In this document: positions 34,454-42,879 of the stretch, one piece after another
Numbering within the stretch: position 1 is the stretch's first letter
Layout of the letters: the number at the start of each line of letters is the position of its first letter
Source: Nocardia spumae
Lineage (GTDB): Bacteria; Actinomycetota; Actinomycetes; Mycobacteriales; Mycobacteriaceae
NCBI RefSeq assembly: GCF_020733635.1
Contig: NZ_JAJFZL010000001.1
Location: 248,001-312,000, forward strand
Direction of reading: 5' to 3'
Length of the DNA: 64,000 nt
Made by a program: the position numbers and the translations under genes
The notes under the pieces: generated by a model
The model's database searches: none
What the model was told of the DNA's origin: nothing
Seen by the model: the letters and a program-made list of their open reading frames with translations, nothing else

Positions 34454-35644
34454 ATGCCCTCGGCGGTATACATATTGGGCCTGGCGATCTTCGCCCAGGG
34501 CACCTCGGAGATGATGTTGTCGGGTCTGCTCACCGAGATGTCCGCTGATCTCGGCGTATCGGTTCCGCAAGCGGGACTGTTGATCTCGGCGTTCGCCGTC
34601 GGAATGCTCATCGGCGCACCGATTTCGGCGATCGTCACCACGTGCTGGTCGCGTCGCGCCGCCCTGACGGCCTTTCTCGCGATCTTCATCGTCACCCATG
34701 CACTCGCGGCGCTGACCTCCGATTACCGGATCCTGATCGCGACCCGCGTGGTGGGCGCCTTCGTCTACGCGGGATTCTGGGCGGTGGCCTCGGCCACCGT
34801 GATCGGGCTGGTGCCGGCGACCGCGCGCGGGCGTGCGATGAGTGTGATGGCGGGCGGTCTCACCGTCGCGACCATTCTGGGCCTGCCGGCCGGTACCTTC
34901 ATCGGCCAGCAACTCGGCTGGCGCGCGGCGTTCTGGGCAGTGGCCGCCGTCTGCGCCCTGGTATTGATCGCGGTCGTGGTGGCGGTGCCGAATCAGCGGG
35001 CCGGCGAGGTCACATCGGTGCGAAAAGAACTGCGCGCGTTGGCTACCGGACCGGTTGCCCTGCTGTACGGGACGACCATGGTGGCGACGGCGGCACTGCT
35101 GGTCACCTTCGGTTATCTCGGCGCGTTGCTGACCGAGACCACCGGCGTGGGCGACAGCTGGGTTCCGGTGATTCTCGGCATCTACGGATTCGGCTCATTG
35201 GTCGGGATCGCCGTCGGTGGGCGTAGCGCCGACGCCCATCCGACCCGCAATCTCGTGATCGGACTCTCGGGGCTGGTGCTCAGTTCGGTACTGCTCGCGT
35301 CTACCGCACACTACTGGCCGGCGGTGGTGGTATCGGCATTTCTGCTGGGAGCGTTCGGTTTCGGGACGAATCCGGTGTTGAACAGCCGGGTGTTCGGGCT
35401 GGCTCCCGGTTCCGGCACACTGGGCGCTGCGGGCAATGTGATGTCGTTCAATGTGGGAATCACGCTGGGCCCCTGGCTGGGCGGCCTGGCGATCGGCGGC
35501 GGTATGGGTTATCCGGCGGTGGCGTGGATCGGGGCACTGCTCGGTGTGGTGGCGTTGGGACCGGTGTTTCTGAGCCGATCGGTCGAACGGTCCGTGCGGA
35601 CGGCCGATACCGAGGTGCCGGAAGGAGTTCCGGCCGAACTGTGA
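34454..35644 (+). CDS. MFS efflux transporter of the Cmx/CmrA chloramphenicol exporter type
   Basis: The 396-residue protein has twelve membrane helices. Its N-terminus (AIFAQGTSEMMLSGLLTEMS, then SVPQAGLLISAFAVGMLIGAP) closely follows the Cmx/CmrA/CmlR group of actinobacterial proton-driven chloramphenicol exporters (DHA1 family). Resistance to chloramphenicol is possible but not proven; relatives also export other compounds. ATG 34454 has GGAAGGAAACGAT before it. It lies behind a TetR gene and a dyad that probably govern it, and ends at a strong bidirectional terminator. Confidence 0.85.
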   Translation: MPSAVYILGLAIFAQGTSEMMLSGLLTEMSADLGVSVPQAGLLISAFAVGMLIGAPISAIVTTCWSRRAALTAFLAIFIVTHALAALTSDYRILIATRVVGAFVYAGFWAVASATVIGLVPATARGRAMSVMAGGLTVATILGLPAGTFIGQQLGWRAAFWAVAAVCALVLIAVVVAVPNQRAGEVTSVRKELRALATGPVALLYGTTMVATAALLVTFGYLGALLTETTGVGDSWVPVILGIYGFGSLVGIAVGGRSADAHPTRNLVIGLSGLVLSSVLLASTAHYWPAVVVSAFLLGAFGFGTNPVLNSRVFGLAPGSGTLGAAGNVMSFNVGITLGPWLGGLAIGGGMGYPAVAWIGALLGVVALGPVFLSRSVERSVRTADTEVPEGVPAEL

Positions 35645-35660
35645 CACCGGATTCCGCTGC

Positions 35661-35693
35661 CGGGCGGCGAGGTCTGCTCGACCTCGCCGCCCG
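35661..35693. terminator. Bidirectional terminator between MFS and ABC exporter genes
   Basis: A 14-base perfect stem (CGGGCGGCGAGGTC with GACCTCGCCGCCCG) and a five-base loop lie 17 bases after the MFS stop and 7 bases from the convergent ABC gene stop. Confidence 0.85.
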
Positions 35694-35699
35694 CGGACC

Positions 35700-37580
35700 C
35701 TAGGCCGCCACGACCGCCGCGTCATCGGCGAACTGGGTGCGGTACAGCTCGGCGTAGCGTCCCTGCGCGCCGAGCAACTCCGCGTGGCCGCCCCGCTCGA
35801 CGATGCGCCCGTCCTCGACGACCAGAATCTCGTCGGCATTGCGAATCGTGGACAGCCGGTGCGCGATCACCAACGCCGTACGCCCATCCAATGCCTCGGT
35901 CAGGGCTTCCTGCACCGCGGCCTCCGACGTGGAGTCCAGGGAGGCGGTGGCCTCGTCGAGGATCACCACCCGCGGCTGCTTGAGCAGCAATCGAGCGATG
36001 GTCAGCCGTTGCCGCTCACCGCCGGACAGCCGGTATCCGCGCTCACCGACCACCGTGTCCAAACCGTCGGGCAGTTGGTCGATCACGGCGCGTAACCGCG
36101 CCCGCTCCAAGGCATCCCACAGTTCCTCCTCACCGGCCTGCGGCCGAGCCAGCAGCAGATTGGCGCGGATGGTGTCGTGGAACAGATGGCCGTCCTGGGT
36201 GACCAGGCCGACGGTGTCCTGAATGGAGCGGGTGCTCAGGTCGCGCACATCGACGCCGTTGAGCCGCACCGCACCGCTGTCCACGTCGTAGAGCCGGGAA
36301 ACCAGTTGCGCGATGGTGGATTTACCGGCGCCCGACGAGCCGACCAGAGCGATCATCCGTCCCGGCTCGGCGTGCAGCGAGATATCGTGCAGCACCGTGG
36401 AACCACCCCGATGATCGAGAGTGGACACATCCTCCAGCGAGGCCAGCGACACCTTGTCCGCCGACGGGTAGGAGAAGTCCACGCCGTCGAATTCCACCGA
36501 GACCGGTCCCGCCGGCACCTCGACCGCGTCCGGCGCGTCCTCGATCAGCGGCTTCAGGTCGAGGATTTCGAAGACCCGCTCGAAACTCACCAGCGCCGAC
36601 ATGATGTCCACTCGGGCGCTGGCCAGCGCGGTCAATGGGGTGTAGAGCCGGGTCAGCAGCAGCGAGAGCGCGACCACCGCGCCGGCGTCGAGCTGTCCGC
36701 GCAGCGCGTACCAGCCGCCCAGTCCGTAGACCAGGGCCACGGCCAAGGCCGACACCAGCGTGAGCGCGGTGACGAAGACCGTCTGCAGCATCGCCGTCCG
36801 CACGCCGATATCGCGCACCCGGCCGGCGCGCACGAAGAATTCGGCCGACTCCTGGTCCGGGCGTCCGAACAGTTTCACCAGGGTGGCGCCCGGTGCGGAG
36901 AAGCGCTCGGTCATCTGGGTACTCATCGAGGCGTTGAGCTGAGCCGCCTCACGTTGAATACTCGCGATCCGCGTGCCCATCCGGCGCGCGGGAAGCATGA
37001 ACAGCGGCAACAGGATCAGTGCCAGCAGGGTGATCTGCCAGGACAGCCGGGCCATCACCGCCACGGTGAGCACCAGCGTCACGATATTGGTCACCACGCC
37101 GGACAGGGTGGTGCTGAACGCGCGCTGCGCCCCGATCACATCGTTGTTGAGCCGGCTGACCAGCGCGCCGGTACGAGTGCGGGTGAAGAATGCGACCGGC
37201 ATCCGCTGGACATGATCGAATACCGCGGTGCGCAGATCGAGGATCAATCCCTCCCCGATCCGTGCCGACAACCACCGGATGACGATGCCCAGGGCCGCGT
37301 CCAGGACGGCCACCAGCGCGATCACCGCCGCGAGGGTCAGAACCGAACGCGGTGCGGCATGTCCGACGATGTCGTTGACCACGCGCCCGGCCAGGACTGG
37401 ATTCGCGACGGTGAGCAGGGCGGACACGATGCTGAACACCAGGAACCCGATGAGCTGGGCGCGATGCGGTCGAGCGAATCGCAGAATGCGCGCGGCCGTC
37501 TCGCGACGCAGAGCGCGCCGCTGCTGGGGTGCATGTGCCTGCCGGTACAGCTGACTCCACGCGACCGATTCGATGCTCAT
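35700..37580 (-). CDS. ABC exporter, fused permease and ATPase
   Basis: This 626-residue half-transporter has six membrane helices (about residues 40-330) and an ATPase domain with Walker A GSSGAGKS, signature LSGGERQRL, Walker B RVVILDEAT and the H-loop in VIAHRLST. It would work as a homodimer that exports lipids or drugs. ATG 37580 is chosen because AAGGAG lies 8 bases upstream. An insertion of about 20 residues (LEDVSTLDHRGGST region) sits just before the ATPase Walker A. A dyad with MerR/SoxR-like spacing lies in its promoter region. Confidence 0.92.
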   Translation of the reverse strand: MSIESVAWSQLYRQAHAPQQRRALRRETAARILRFARPHRAQLIGFLVFSIVSALLTVANPVLAGRVVNDIVGHAAPRSVLTLAAVIALVAVLDAALGIVIRWLSARIGEGLILDLRTAVFDHVQRMPVAFFTRTRTGALVSRLNNDVIGAQRAFSTTLSGVVTNIVTLVLTVAVMARLSWQITLLALILLPLFMLPARRMGTRIASIQREAAQLNASMSTQMTERFSAPGATLVKLFGRPDQESAEFFVRAGRVRDIGVRTAMLQTVFVTALTLVSALAVALVYGLGGWYALRGQLDAGAVVALSLLLTRLYTPLTALASARVDIMSALVSFERVFEILDLKPLIEDAPDAVEVPAGPVSVEFDGVDFSYPSADKVSLASLEDVSTLDHRGGSTVLHDISLHAEPGRMIALVGSSGAGKSTIAQLVSRLYDVDSGAVRLNGVDVRDLSTRSIQDTVGLVTQDGHLFHDTIRANLLLARPQAGEEELWDALERARLRAVIDQLPDGLDTVVGERGYRLSGGERQRLTIARLLLKQPRVVILDEATASLDSTSEAAVQEALTEALDGRTALVIAHRLSTIRNADEILVVEDGRIVERGGHAELLGAQGRYAELYRTQFADDAAVVAA

Positions 37581-37637
37581 CCGCATCTCCTTCCGCTGTC
37601 GGAGCCCCATTCAACTCCGAGCCACCGACATTAAGAC

Positions 37638-37653
37638 CTCAACAAAGGTTGAG
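37638..37653. promoter_or_regulatory. Dyad with MerR/SoxR-like layout upstream of the ABC exporter
   Basis: CTCAAC and GTTGAG surround AAAG. On the minus strand the dyad falls between a TTGCTC hexamer and TTAATG separated by 18 bases, resembling long-spacer promoters activated by MerR-family proteins such as SoxR. No MerR gene is adjacent. Confidence 0.45.
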
Positions 37654-37755
37654 AGCAAGTAGTCCCGGTTCGCCACGGGCGAAATCCGGCCTCTCTGCCA
37701 GGACTCGCGCACTGCCGCGGCCGGTGCCGCGACCACCCGGCCTAGGGTCGTGAGC

Positions 37756-38676
37756 ATGGCATCGAACGATCGAATGACAGCGATCCAATACGACCGCGTG
37801 GGCGGGCCCGAGGTGCTGGAACAGGTGGAGGTCCCGATTCCGGTGCCCGAGGCGGGCCAGGTCCGGGTCGTGATCCGGGCGGCCGGGGTCAACCCGGCCG
37901 ACTGGAAGATGCGCGCCGGTCTGATGCCCGGCCCGGGCGCCTTCCCCCGTCGTGCCGGATTCGAGATCGCCGGCGTGGTCGACGCGGCCGGACCCGACGC
38001 CCCGTTCCGGCCCGGGGACGAGGTGCTGGGCTGGTCTCTGGGCGGCGGTTACGCCGACTACGCCCTCGGCGGTCCGCTGGTGGGCAAGCCCGCGGGCCTG
38101 TCCTTTCCCGATGCGGCCGCGATTCCGGTCGCCGCCAACACCGCCGGTGGTGGTCTGGCCGAACTCGACATCAAGGCGGGAGAGACGCTGCTGGTGAACG
38201 GGGCCTCCGGTGCGGTCGGATCGTTCGTGGTGCAGTTGGCCCGGTCCTTCGGCGCCACGGTCATCGGCACCGCGTCGGCCGCCAATCAGGAGCTGGTGCG
38301 CTCACTCGGCGCGGCGCCGACCACCTACGGCTCCGGAGTGGCCGACCGGGTACGGGCCCTGGCTCCGCACGGCATCGACGCGGTGTACGACTGCGCCGGA
38401 CACGGATTCCTCGACGCGGCAATCGAATTGCGCGGCGGCACCGAGCGCGTCATCACCATCGCCGACGGCGCCGCCGCCGAGAAGGGCGTCGCGTTCTTCT
38501 CCCGGCAGGGCAAGGACGGGCTGGATGTGGTGGAGAAGGTCGCGCGACTGGTCGCCGCCGGGGAGTTCCGCCTGCCCGGCCCCGCCCGGACGTATCCGCT
38601 CGCCGCGGCCGCCGCGGCCCAGACCGAGAGCGAGTCCGGGCACGGTCTGGGCAAGATCGTGCTGATCCCGTCCTGA
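37756..38676 (+). CDS. Quinone oxidoreductase-like MDR protein
   Basis: This 306-residue medium-chain reductase has the GroES-like N-terminal domain (AAGVNPADWKMRAGL) and a Rossmann domain with LLVNGASGAVGSFVVQLA. It lacks zinc-binding residues, like zeta-crystallin-type NADPH:quinone reductases. ATG 37756 is used; GTG 37750 or ATG 37774 are also possible. It is divergent from the ABC exporter gene, so the dyad between them could also affect it. Confidence 0.86.
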   Translation: MASNDRMTAIQYDRVGGPEVLEQVEVPIPVPEAGQVRVVIRAAGVNPADWKMRAGLMPGPGAFPRRAGFEIAGVVDAAGPDAPFRPGDEVLGWSLGGGYADYALGGPLVGKPAGLSFPDAAAIPVAANTAGGGLAELDIKAGETLLVNGASGAVGSFVVQLARSFGATVIGTASAANQELVRSLGAAPTTYGSGVADRVRALAPHGIDAVYDCAGHGFLDAAIELRGGTERVITIADGAAAEKGVAFFSRQGKDGLDVVEKVARLVAAGEFRLPGPARTYPLAAAAAAQTESESGHGLGKIVLIPS

Positions 38677-38710
38677 ACCGAGCGGTAGCGCGGCGTTCTA
38701 CGCTGGCGAT

Positions 38711-41479
38711 ATGACCGACTCCTGGGTGCGGGACCTGCGCGGCCGGATCGATGGCGAGGTCGATGCCGACGAGCGGCGGCGTGCGGAGTACTCCTCGGAC
38801 GCGTCCAACTATCGGGTGCGGCCGGCGGCGGTGGTCTTCCCGCGCGGTGACGACGATGTCGCGCAGGCGTTGCGCGCGGCCCGCGAGGAGGGGGTTCCGG
38901 TCACCGCGCGTGGTGGCGGAACCTCGGTGGCGGGCAATGCGATCGGGCCGGGCCTGGTGCTCGACTTCAGCCGGTACATGAACGCCGTGCTGTCGATCGA
39001 CGGCCACCGGGCCCGGGTGCAACCGGGTGTCGTCCTGTCCCGGCTGCAGCGGGAAGCGGCCCGCCACGGGGTGCGATTGGGCCCGGATCCCTCGACGCAG
39101 AATCGCTGCACTCTCGGCGGAATGATCGGCAACAATGCCTGCGGACCCCGTGCGGTGTCCTGGGGCCGCACCTCCGATACCGTGCGTGAACTGCGCATAC
39201 TCGACGGTACGGGCGCTGAACGCCGCCTCGGTACCGAGCTGTCGGCAGTACCCGGGCTGGCGGAGTTCACCGGTCGCAATCTGGCGGTGCTGCGTACCGA
39301 CGTGGGCCGGTTCGACCGGCAGGCCTCCGGCTACGGCCTGCAGTACCTCACGCCGGAGCGCGGCTCGTCGATCGCGCAGGCGTTCGTGGGTTCCGAGGGA
39401 ACCTGCGGTCTGGTCCTCGACGCGACCGTCGAGCTGGTGCCGCTGCCCGGGGCGACGGCTCTCGCGGTCCTCGGCTATCCCGATATGCCCACTGCCGCAG
39501 ACGATGTGAACGCGGTGATGGCAGGACGGCCGGTCGCGGTCGAGGGGTTGGACGCGCGTCTGGTGGACGTGGTGCGCGCCCACGGTCGGCCGGTGCCCGA
39601 ATTGCCCGCCGGTGGCGCGTGGCTCTTCGTCGAATTCGCTGGAGACACCGGGGAACTCGCCTACGAGGCCGCGGCGGCTGGGATCCGGGCCTGCGCCGCA
39701 CTCGACACCCGGATCGTCACCGATGCGGCGACGGCGGCCCGGCTCTGGCGAATCCGTGCCGACGGCGCCGGGCTCGCCGGGCGCACACCCGCCGGTGCAC
39801 CGGCCTGGCCCGGCTGGGAGGACGCCGCGGTCCCGCCCGAACGCCTCGGTGACTATCTGCGCGATTTCGACCGCCTGATGCGGGACCATCGGGTGGACGG
39901 CCTGCTCTATGGCCATATCGGCGACGGTTGTATCCACGTCCGGCTGGATCTGCCGATCGCCCGGGCGCCCGAGCGTTTCCGCGACTTCCTCTACGACGCC
40001 ACCGATCTGGTGGTTCGATACGGCGGATCGGCGTCCGGTGAGCACGGGGACGGCCGTGCCCGTTCGGAACTGCTGTCGCGCATGTATTCTCCCGCCGCGC
40101 TGCGTGTATTCGCCGAATTCAAGGGCCTTTTCGATCCGGACGAGATTCTCAACCCCGGAGTGCTGGTCCGCCCCGAACCGGTGGACGCGCACCTGCGGGT
40201 CGCCGGTCTGCGTCCGGTCCCGGACGCGGGTGGATTCGCCTTCGGCGCGGACGGTGATATCGGCACGGCCGTGCACCGCTGCGTCGGCGTCGGAAAATGC
40301 CGGGCCGATACCCGCGCCACCGGCGGGTTCATGTGCCCGTCCTACCTCGCGACGGCCGATGAGCGCGACAGCACCCGGGGCCGGGCCCGGGTACTGCAGG
40401 AGGTGGTGCGGGGTGCGCTGGATTGGCGCGACGAGGCCGTCGCCCAGTCGCTGGATCTGTGCCTGTCCTGTCGCGCGTGTGCCTCCGACTGCCCGGCCGG
40501 TGTCGATATGGCGACCTACAAATCCGAGACGCTGTATCGAAAGTACCGGGGCCGCCCGCGCCCGATCGACCATTACGTCCTCGGGCAACTACCGCGCTGG
40601 CTGGCCGCTGGGACGGCGATGCCGCGAATCGTCAACGCGATCGGCGGACACGAACGCCTGCGCCGGGCGGGGATGCGCGTGGCCGGAATGGATCCGCGGC
40701 GGCCGGCGCCGCGCCTGGCGCCGCGCTCGTTCCGGCGGCAATGGGCCCGGCGCGGCGGTGCGGCGCAGCCCGGGCGGCGCCCGGTGGTGATGTTGTGGAT
40801 CGACAGCTTCACCGATGCCTTCGCGCCCGAAATCGCCTGGGCGGCGGTGGAACTCGTCGAATCGGCGGGATATCGGGTGCGCATCCCGGATCGCCGGGTG
40901 TGCTGCGGTCTCACCTGGATCACCACCGGACAGCTCGGCGGTGCGCGAAAACGCCTGCGTGCCGGACTCGATGCGTTGGACGACCATATTCGGCAGGGCG
41001 GTCCGGTGATCGGCCTGGAGCCGTCGTGCACCGCGGTGCTGCGGTCCGATCTGACCGAACTGCTGCCCGACGATCCCCGCTCGGCGCCCACCGCCGGGGC
41101 AGTACGCACCCTCGCCGAATTCCTCGAGGAACTGCCGGACTGGTCGCCGCCCGATCGCACGGGTGACACCGTGGTGGTGCAGCCGCATTGCCACCAGCAC
41201 GCGGTGACGGGTTTCGACGCCGATCGGCGACTGTTGCGGCGAACCGGCGCGGATATCACCGAAATTAGCGGATGCTGTGGACTTGCTGGGAACTTCGGAA
41301 TGCAATCCGGGCATTACGACATTTCGGTGGCCGTCGCCGAGGGCGAATTATTGCCGGCGTTGCGCGCGGCGGATCCGGCGAGTCCGCTACTGGCGGACGG
41401 ATTCTCGTGCCGTACCCAGGCCGAACAGCTGGGCGGTCGATCCGGTCGCCACCTGGCTCAATATCTGACCGAACCCTGA
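38711..41479 (+). CDS. FAD/Fe-S D-2-hydroxyacid dehydrogenase (YdiJ/Dld-II type fusion)
   Basis: The 922-residue protein joins an FAD-binding PCMH-type domain (residues about 35-200, with TARGGGTSVAGNAIGPG and GGMIGNNACGPRA), an FAD-oxidase C-terminal domain, two ferredoxin-like clusters (CVGVGKC with a later MCPSY; then CLSCRACASDCPAG) and a C-terminal pair of CCG domains (VCCGLTW, SGCCGLAG). Such fused proteins oxidise D-lactate, D-2-hydroxyglutarate or related acids and pass electrons to the membrane quinone pool or a flavoprotein. All cysteines of the second cluster are intact. No regulator is adjacent. Confidence 0.91.
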   Translation: MTDSWVRDLRGRIDGEVDADERRRAEYSSDASNYRVRPAAVVFPRGDDDVAQALRAAREEGVPVTARGGGTSVAGNAIGPGLVLDFSRYMNAVLSIDGHRARVQPGVVLSRLQREAARHGVRLGPDPSTQNRCTLGGMIGNNACGPRAVSWGRTSDTVRELRILDGTGAERRLGTELSAVPGLAEFTGRNLAVLRTDVGRFDRQASGYGLQYLTPERGSSIAQAFVGSEGTCGLVLDATVELVPLPGATALAVLGYPDMPTAADDVNAVMAGRPVAVEGLDARLVDVVRAHGRPVPELPAGGAWLFVEFAGDTGELAYEAAAAGIRACAALDTRIVTDAATAARLWRIRADGAGLAGRTPAGAPAWPGWEDAAVPPERLGDYLRDFDRLMRDHRVDGLLYGHIGDGCIHVRLDLPIARAPERFRDFLYDATDLVVRYGGSASGEHGDGRARSELLSRMYSPAALRVFAEFKGLFDPDEILNPGVLVRPEPVDAHLRVAGLRPVPDAGGFAFGADGDIGTAVHRCVGVGKCRADTRATGGFMCPSYLATADERDSTRGRARVLQEVVRGALDWRDEAVAQSLDLCLSCRACASDCPAGVDMATYKSETLYRKYRGRPRPIDHYVLGQLPRWLAAGTAMPRIVNAIGGHERLRRAGMRVAGMDPRRPAPRLAPRSFRRQWARRGGAAQPGRRPVVMLWIDSFTDAFAPEIAWAAVELVESAGYRVRIPDRRVCCGLTWITTGQLGGARKRLRAGLDALDDHIRQGGPVIGLEPSCTAVLRSDLTELLPDDPRSAPTAGAVRTLAEFLEELPDWSPPDRTGDTVVVQPHCHQHAVTGFDADRRLLRRTGADITEISGCCGLAGNFGMQSGHYDISVAVAEGELLPALRAADPASPLLADGFSCRTQAEQLGGRSGRHLAQYLTEP

Positions 41480-41561
41480 TTCACACATTGGCCAGTCGGA
41501 CGATGGATCACCATGCACGCCCGTCGCACTCGATGCGGCGGGCGCAGGTGGAAGCCGGAGC

Positions 41562-41666
41562 TCAGCTGCCGAACGGCAGGGTGCCCGGAGGAATCTGGTA
41601 GCCCGAGCTGCCGGCGGAAACCCCGCCCCATGCAGCGAGCAGCCAATTCAGAATGTTGGTAAGCAT
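41562..41666 (-). CDS. 34-residue microprotein with perfect ribosome binding site
   Basis: The peptide starts MLTNILNWLLAAWGG, has a hydrophobic/aromatic helix over residues 4-20 and a soluble tail (GYQIPPGTLPFGS). GGAGGT lies 4 bases before the ATG, the best ribosome binding site seen in this part of the window, and a TATGAT -10-like box (41737-41742, minus strand) lies 71 bases upstream. I do not recognise a family. It may insert in the membrane or act as an amphipathic peptide. An in-frame upstream ATG at 41741 lacks a ribosome binding site. Confidence 0.6.
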   Translation of the reverse strand: MLTNILNWLLAAWGGVSAGSSGYQIPPGTLPFGS

Positions 41667-41736
41667 GTATACCTCCGTCGTGGCATTGCCGAACGATTGC
41701 TGTTGAAACCATTCTTCAGCGAAATCGGCGTGCTTA

Positions 41737-41742
41737 ATCATA
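41737..41742 (-). promoter_or_regulatory. Candidate -10 box of the 34-residue microprotein gene
   Basis: TATGAT on the minus strand stands in an AT-rich patch 71 bases upstream of the microprotein start codon. A -35 element is not clear. Confidence 0.35.
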
Positions 41743-41941
41743 TCGTTACATGACCGCTCGTCCGCGTGACGTAGACCATAGAATTCCGCGCCCCTGCCAC
41801 GCGTGACCGTTTTCCAGACTAGGCACCCGGCACGGGCGTACCTTCCCACCGCCGGGACGGCCCCTCGGGGCCGACCGCTTGCTCCGATCCGTCCGGACCC
41901 GTCTCGGCGACCTCGCCGCGGGCGCGGCGCACAATGGTGCG

Positions 41942-42868
41942 GTGACAGGACACAGCGAGGGCATCGGACGCACGCTCGTGGCGCCGCGGACCATCGCTCT
42001 CGCGCCCACCCTGGCCCCGCTGCGCCGCGGCCACGGCGACCCCTGTCATCGGGTCACCTCCGACGGCGCGCACTGGCGAGCGTCGCGCATGCCCACCGGT
42101 CCGGTGACCTATCGCCTCATCCAGTCCGGTCCGCAGGGGGTCGCCGCGCGGGCCTGGGGCCCGGGCGCCGCGGAATTCCTCGATCAGCTGCCGCGGATGC
42201 TGTGTGTGGACGAGGACATCAGCGACTTCGCACCCGACCATCCGCGCATCGCCGAAGCGCATCGCCGACATCCCGGTCTGCGCATGCTCCGGACCGGACT
42301 GGTCTTCGAGGCACTGGCGCCCGCGGTGCTCGAACAGCGGGTACACACCGTCTCGGCGCGTGCCTCATGGCGAAAGCTGGTGTGGCGGTACGGCGATCCC
42401 GCGCCCGGGCCGACGCCGGCGCCGATGCGGGTGCCGCCGAGCGCGGAGACCTGGCGCTATATCCCGTCCTGGGTCTATCACCGGGCCAATGTCGATCCGC
42501 AGCGCTCCCGCACGCTCGTCACCGCGGCCCGGACGGCGGCGAGCCTGGAGGCCGCCGCGACGATGGACGCCGCGGAGGCGACCCGGCGGCTGCGCACGGT
42601 GCCGGGGATCGGGGTGTGGACCGCCGCGGAGATCGCGCAGCGCGCGTTCGGTGACGCCGATGCCCTGTCGGTCGGGGATTACCATCTGTCCGCGATTGTC
42701 GGCTGGACCCTGTTGGGCCGCCCGTTGGACGACGATGCGATGGTCGAATATCTGGAACCGCTGCGGCCGCACCGGTATCGCGCGATCCGGTTGCTCGAGA
42801 TCTCGGGGCAGGCCCGCAAACCCGCCTTCGGTCCGCGCACACCACTGGTCGACCACAGCCGGATCTGA
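41942..42868 (+). CDS. AlkA-like DNA-3-methyladenine glycosylase
   Basis: The protein (308 residues) belongs to the HhH-GPD base excision family. The helix-hairpin-helix is LRTVPGIGVWTAAEIA and the catalytic Asp lies in DALSVGDYHL. The N-terminal part matches the AlkA-type beta domain that packs on the DNA. It would remove alkylated purines. The start is uncertain; GTG 41942 gives a plausible N-terminus but no strong ribosome binding site is seen. It converges with the sugar ABC operon, 11 bases apart. Confidence 0.82.
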   Translation: MTGHSEGIGRTLVAPRTIALAPTLAPLRRGHGDPCHRVTSDGAHWRASRMPTGPVTYRLIQSGPQGVAARAWGPGAAEFLDQLPRMLCVDEDISDFAPDHPRIAEAHRRHPGLRMLRTGLVFEALAPAVLEQRVHTVSARASWRKLVWRYGDPAPGPTPAPMRVPPSAETWRYIPSWVYHRANVDPQRSRTLVTAARTAASLEAAATMDAAEATRRLRTVPGIGVWTAAEIAQRAFGDADALSVGDYHLSAIVGWTLLGRPLDDDAMVEYLEPLRPHRYRAIRLLEISGQARKPAFGPRTPLVDHSRI

Positions 42869-42879
42869 CCGCCTCCCGC

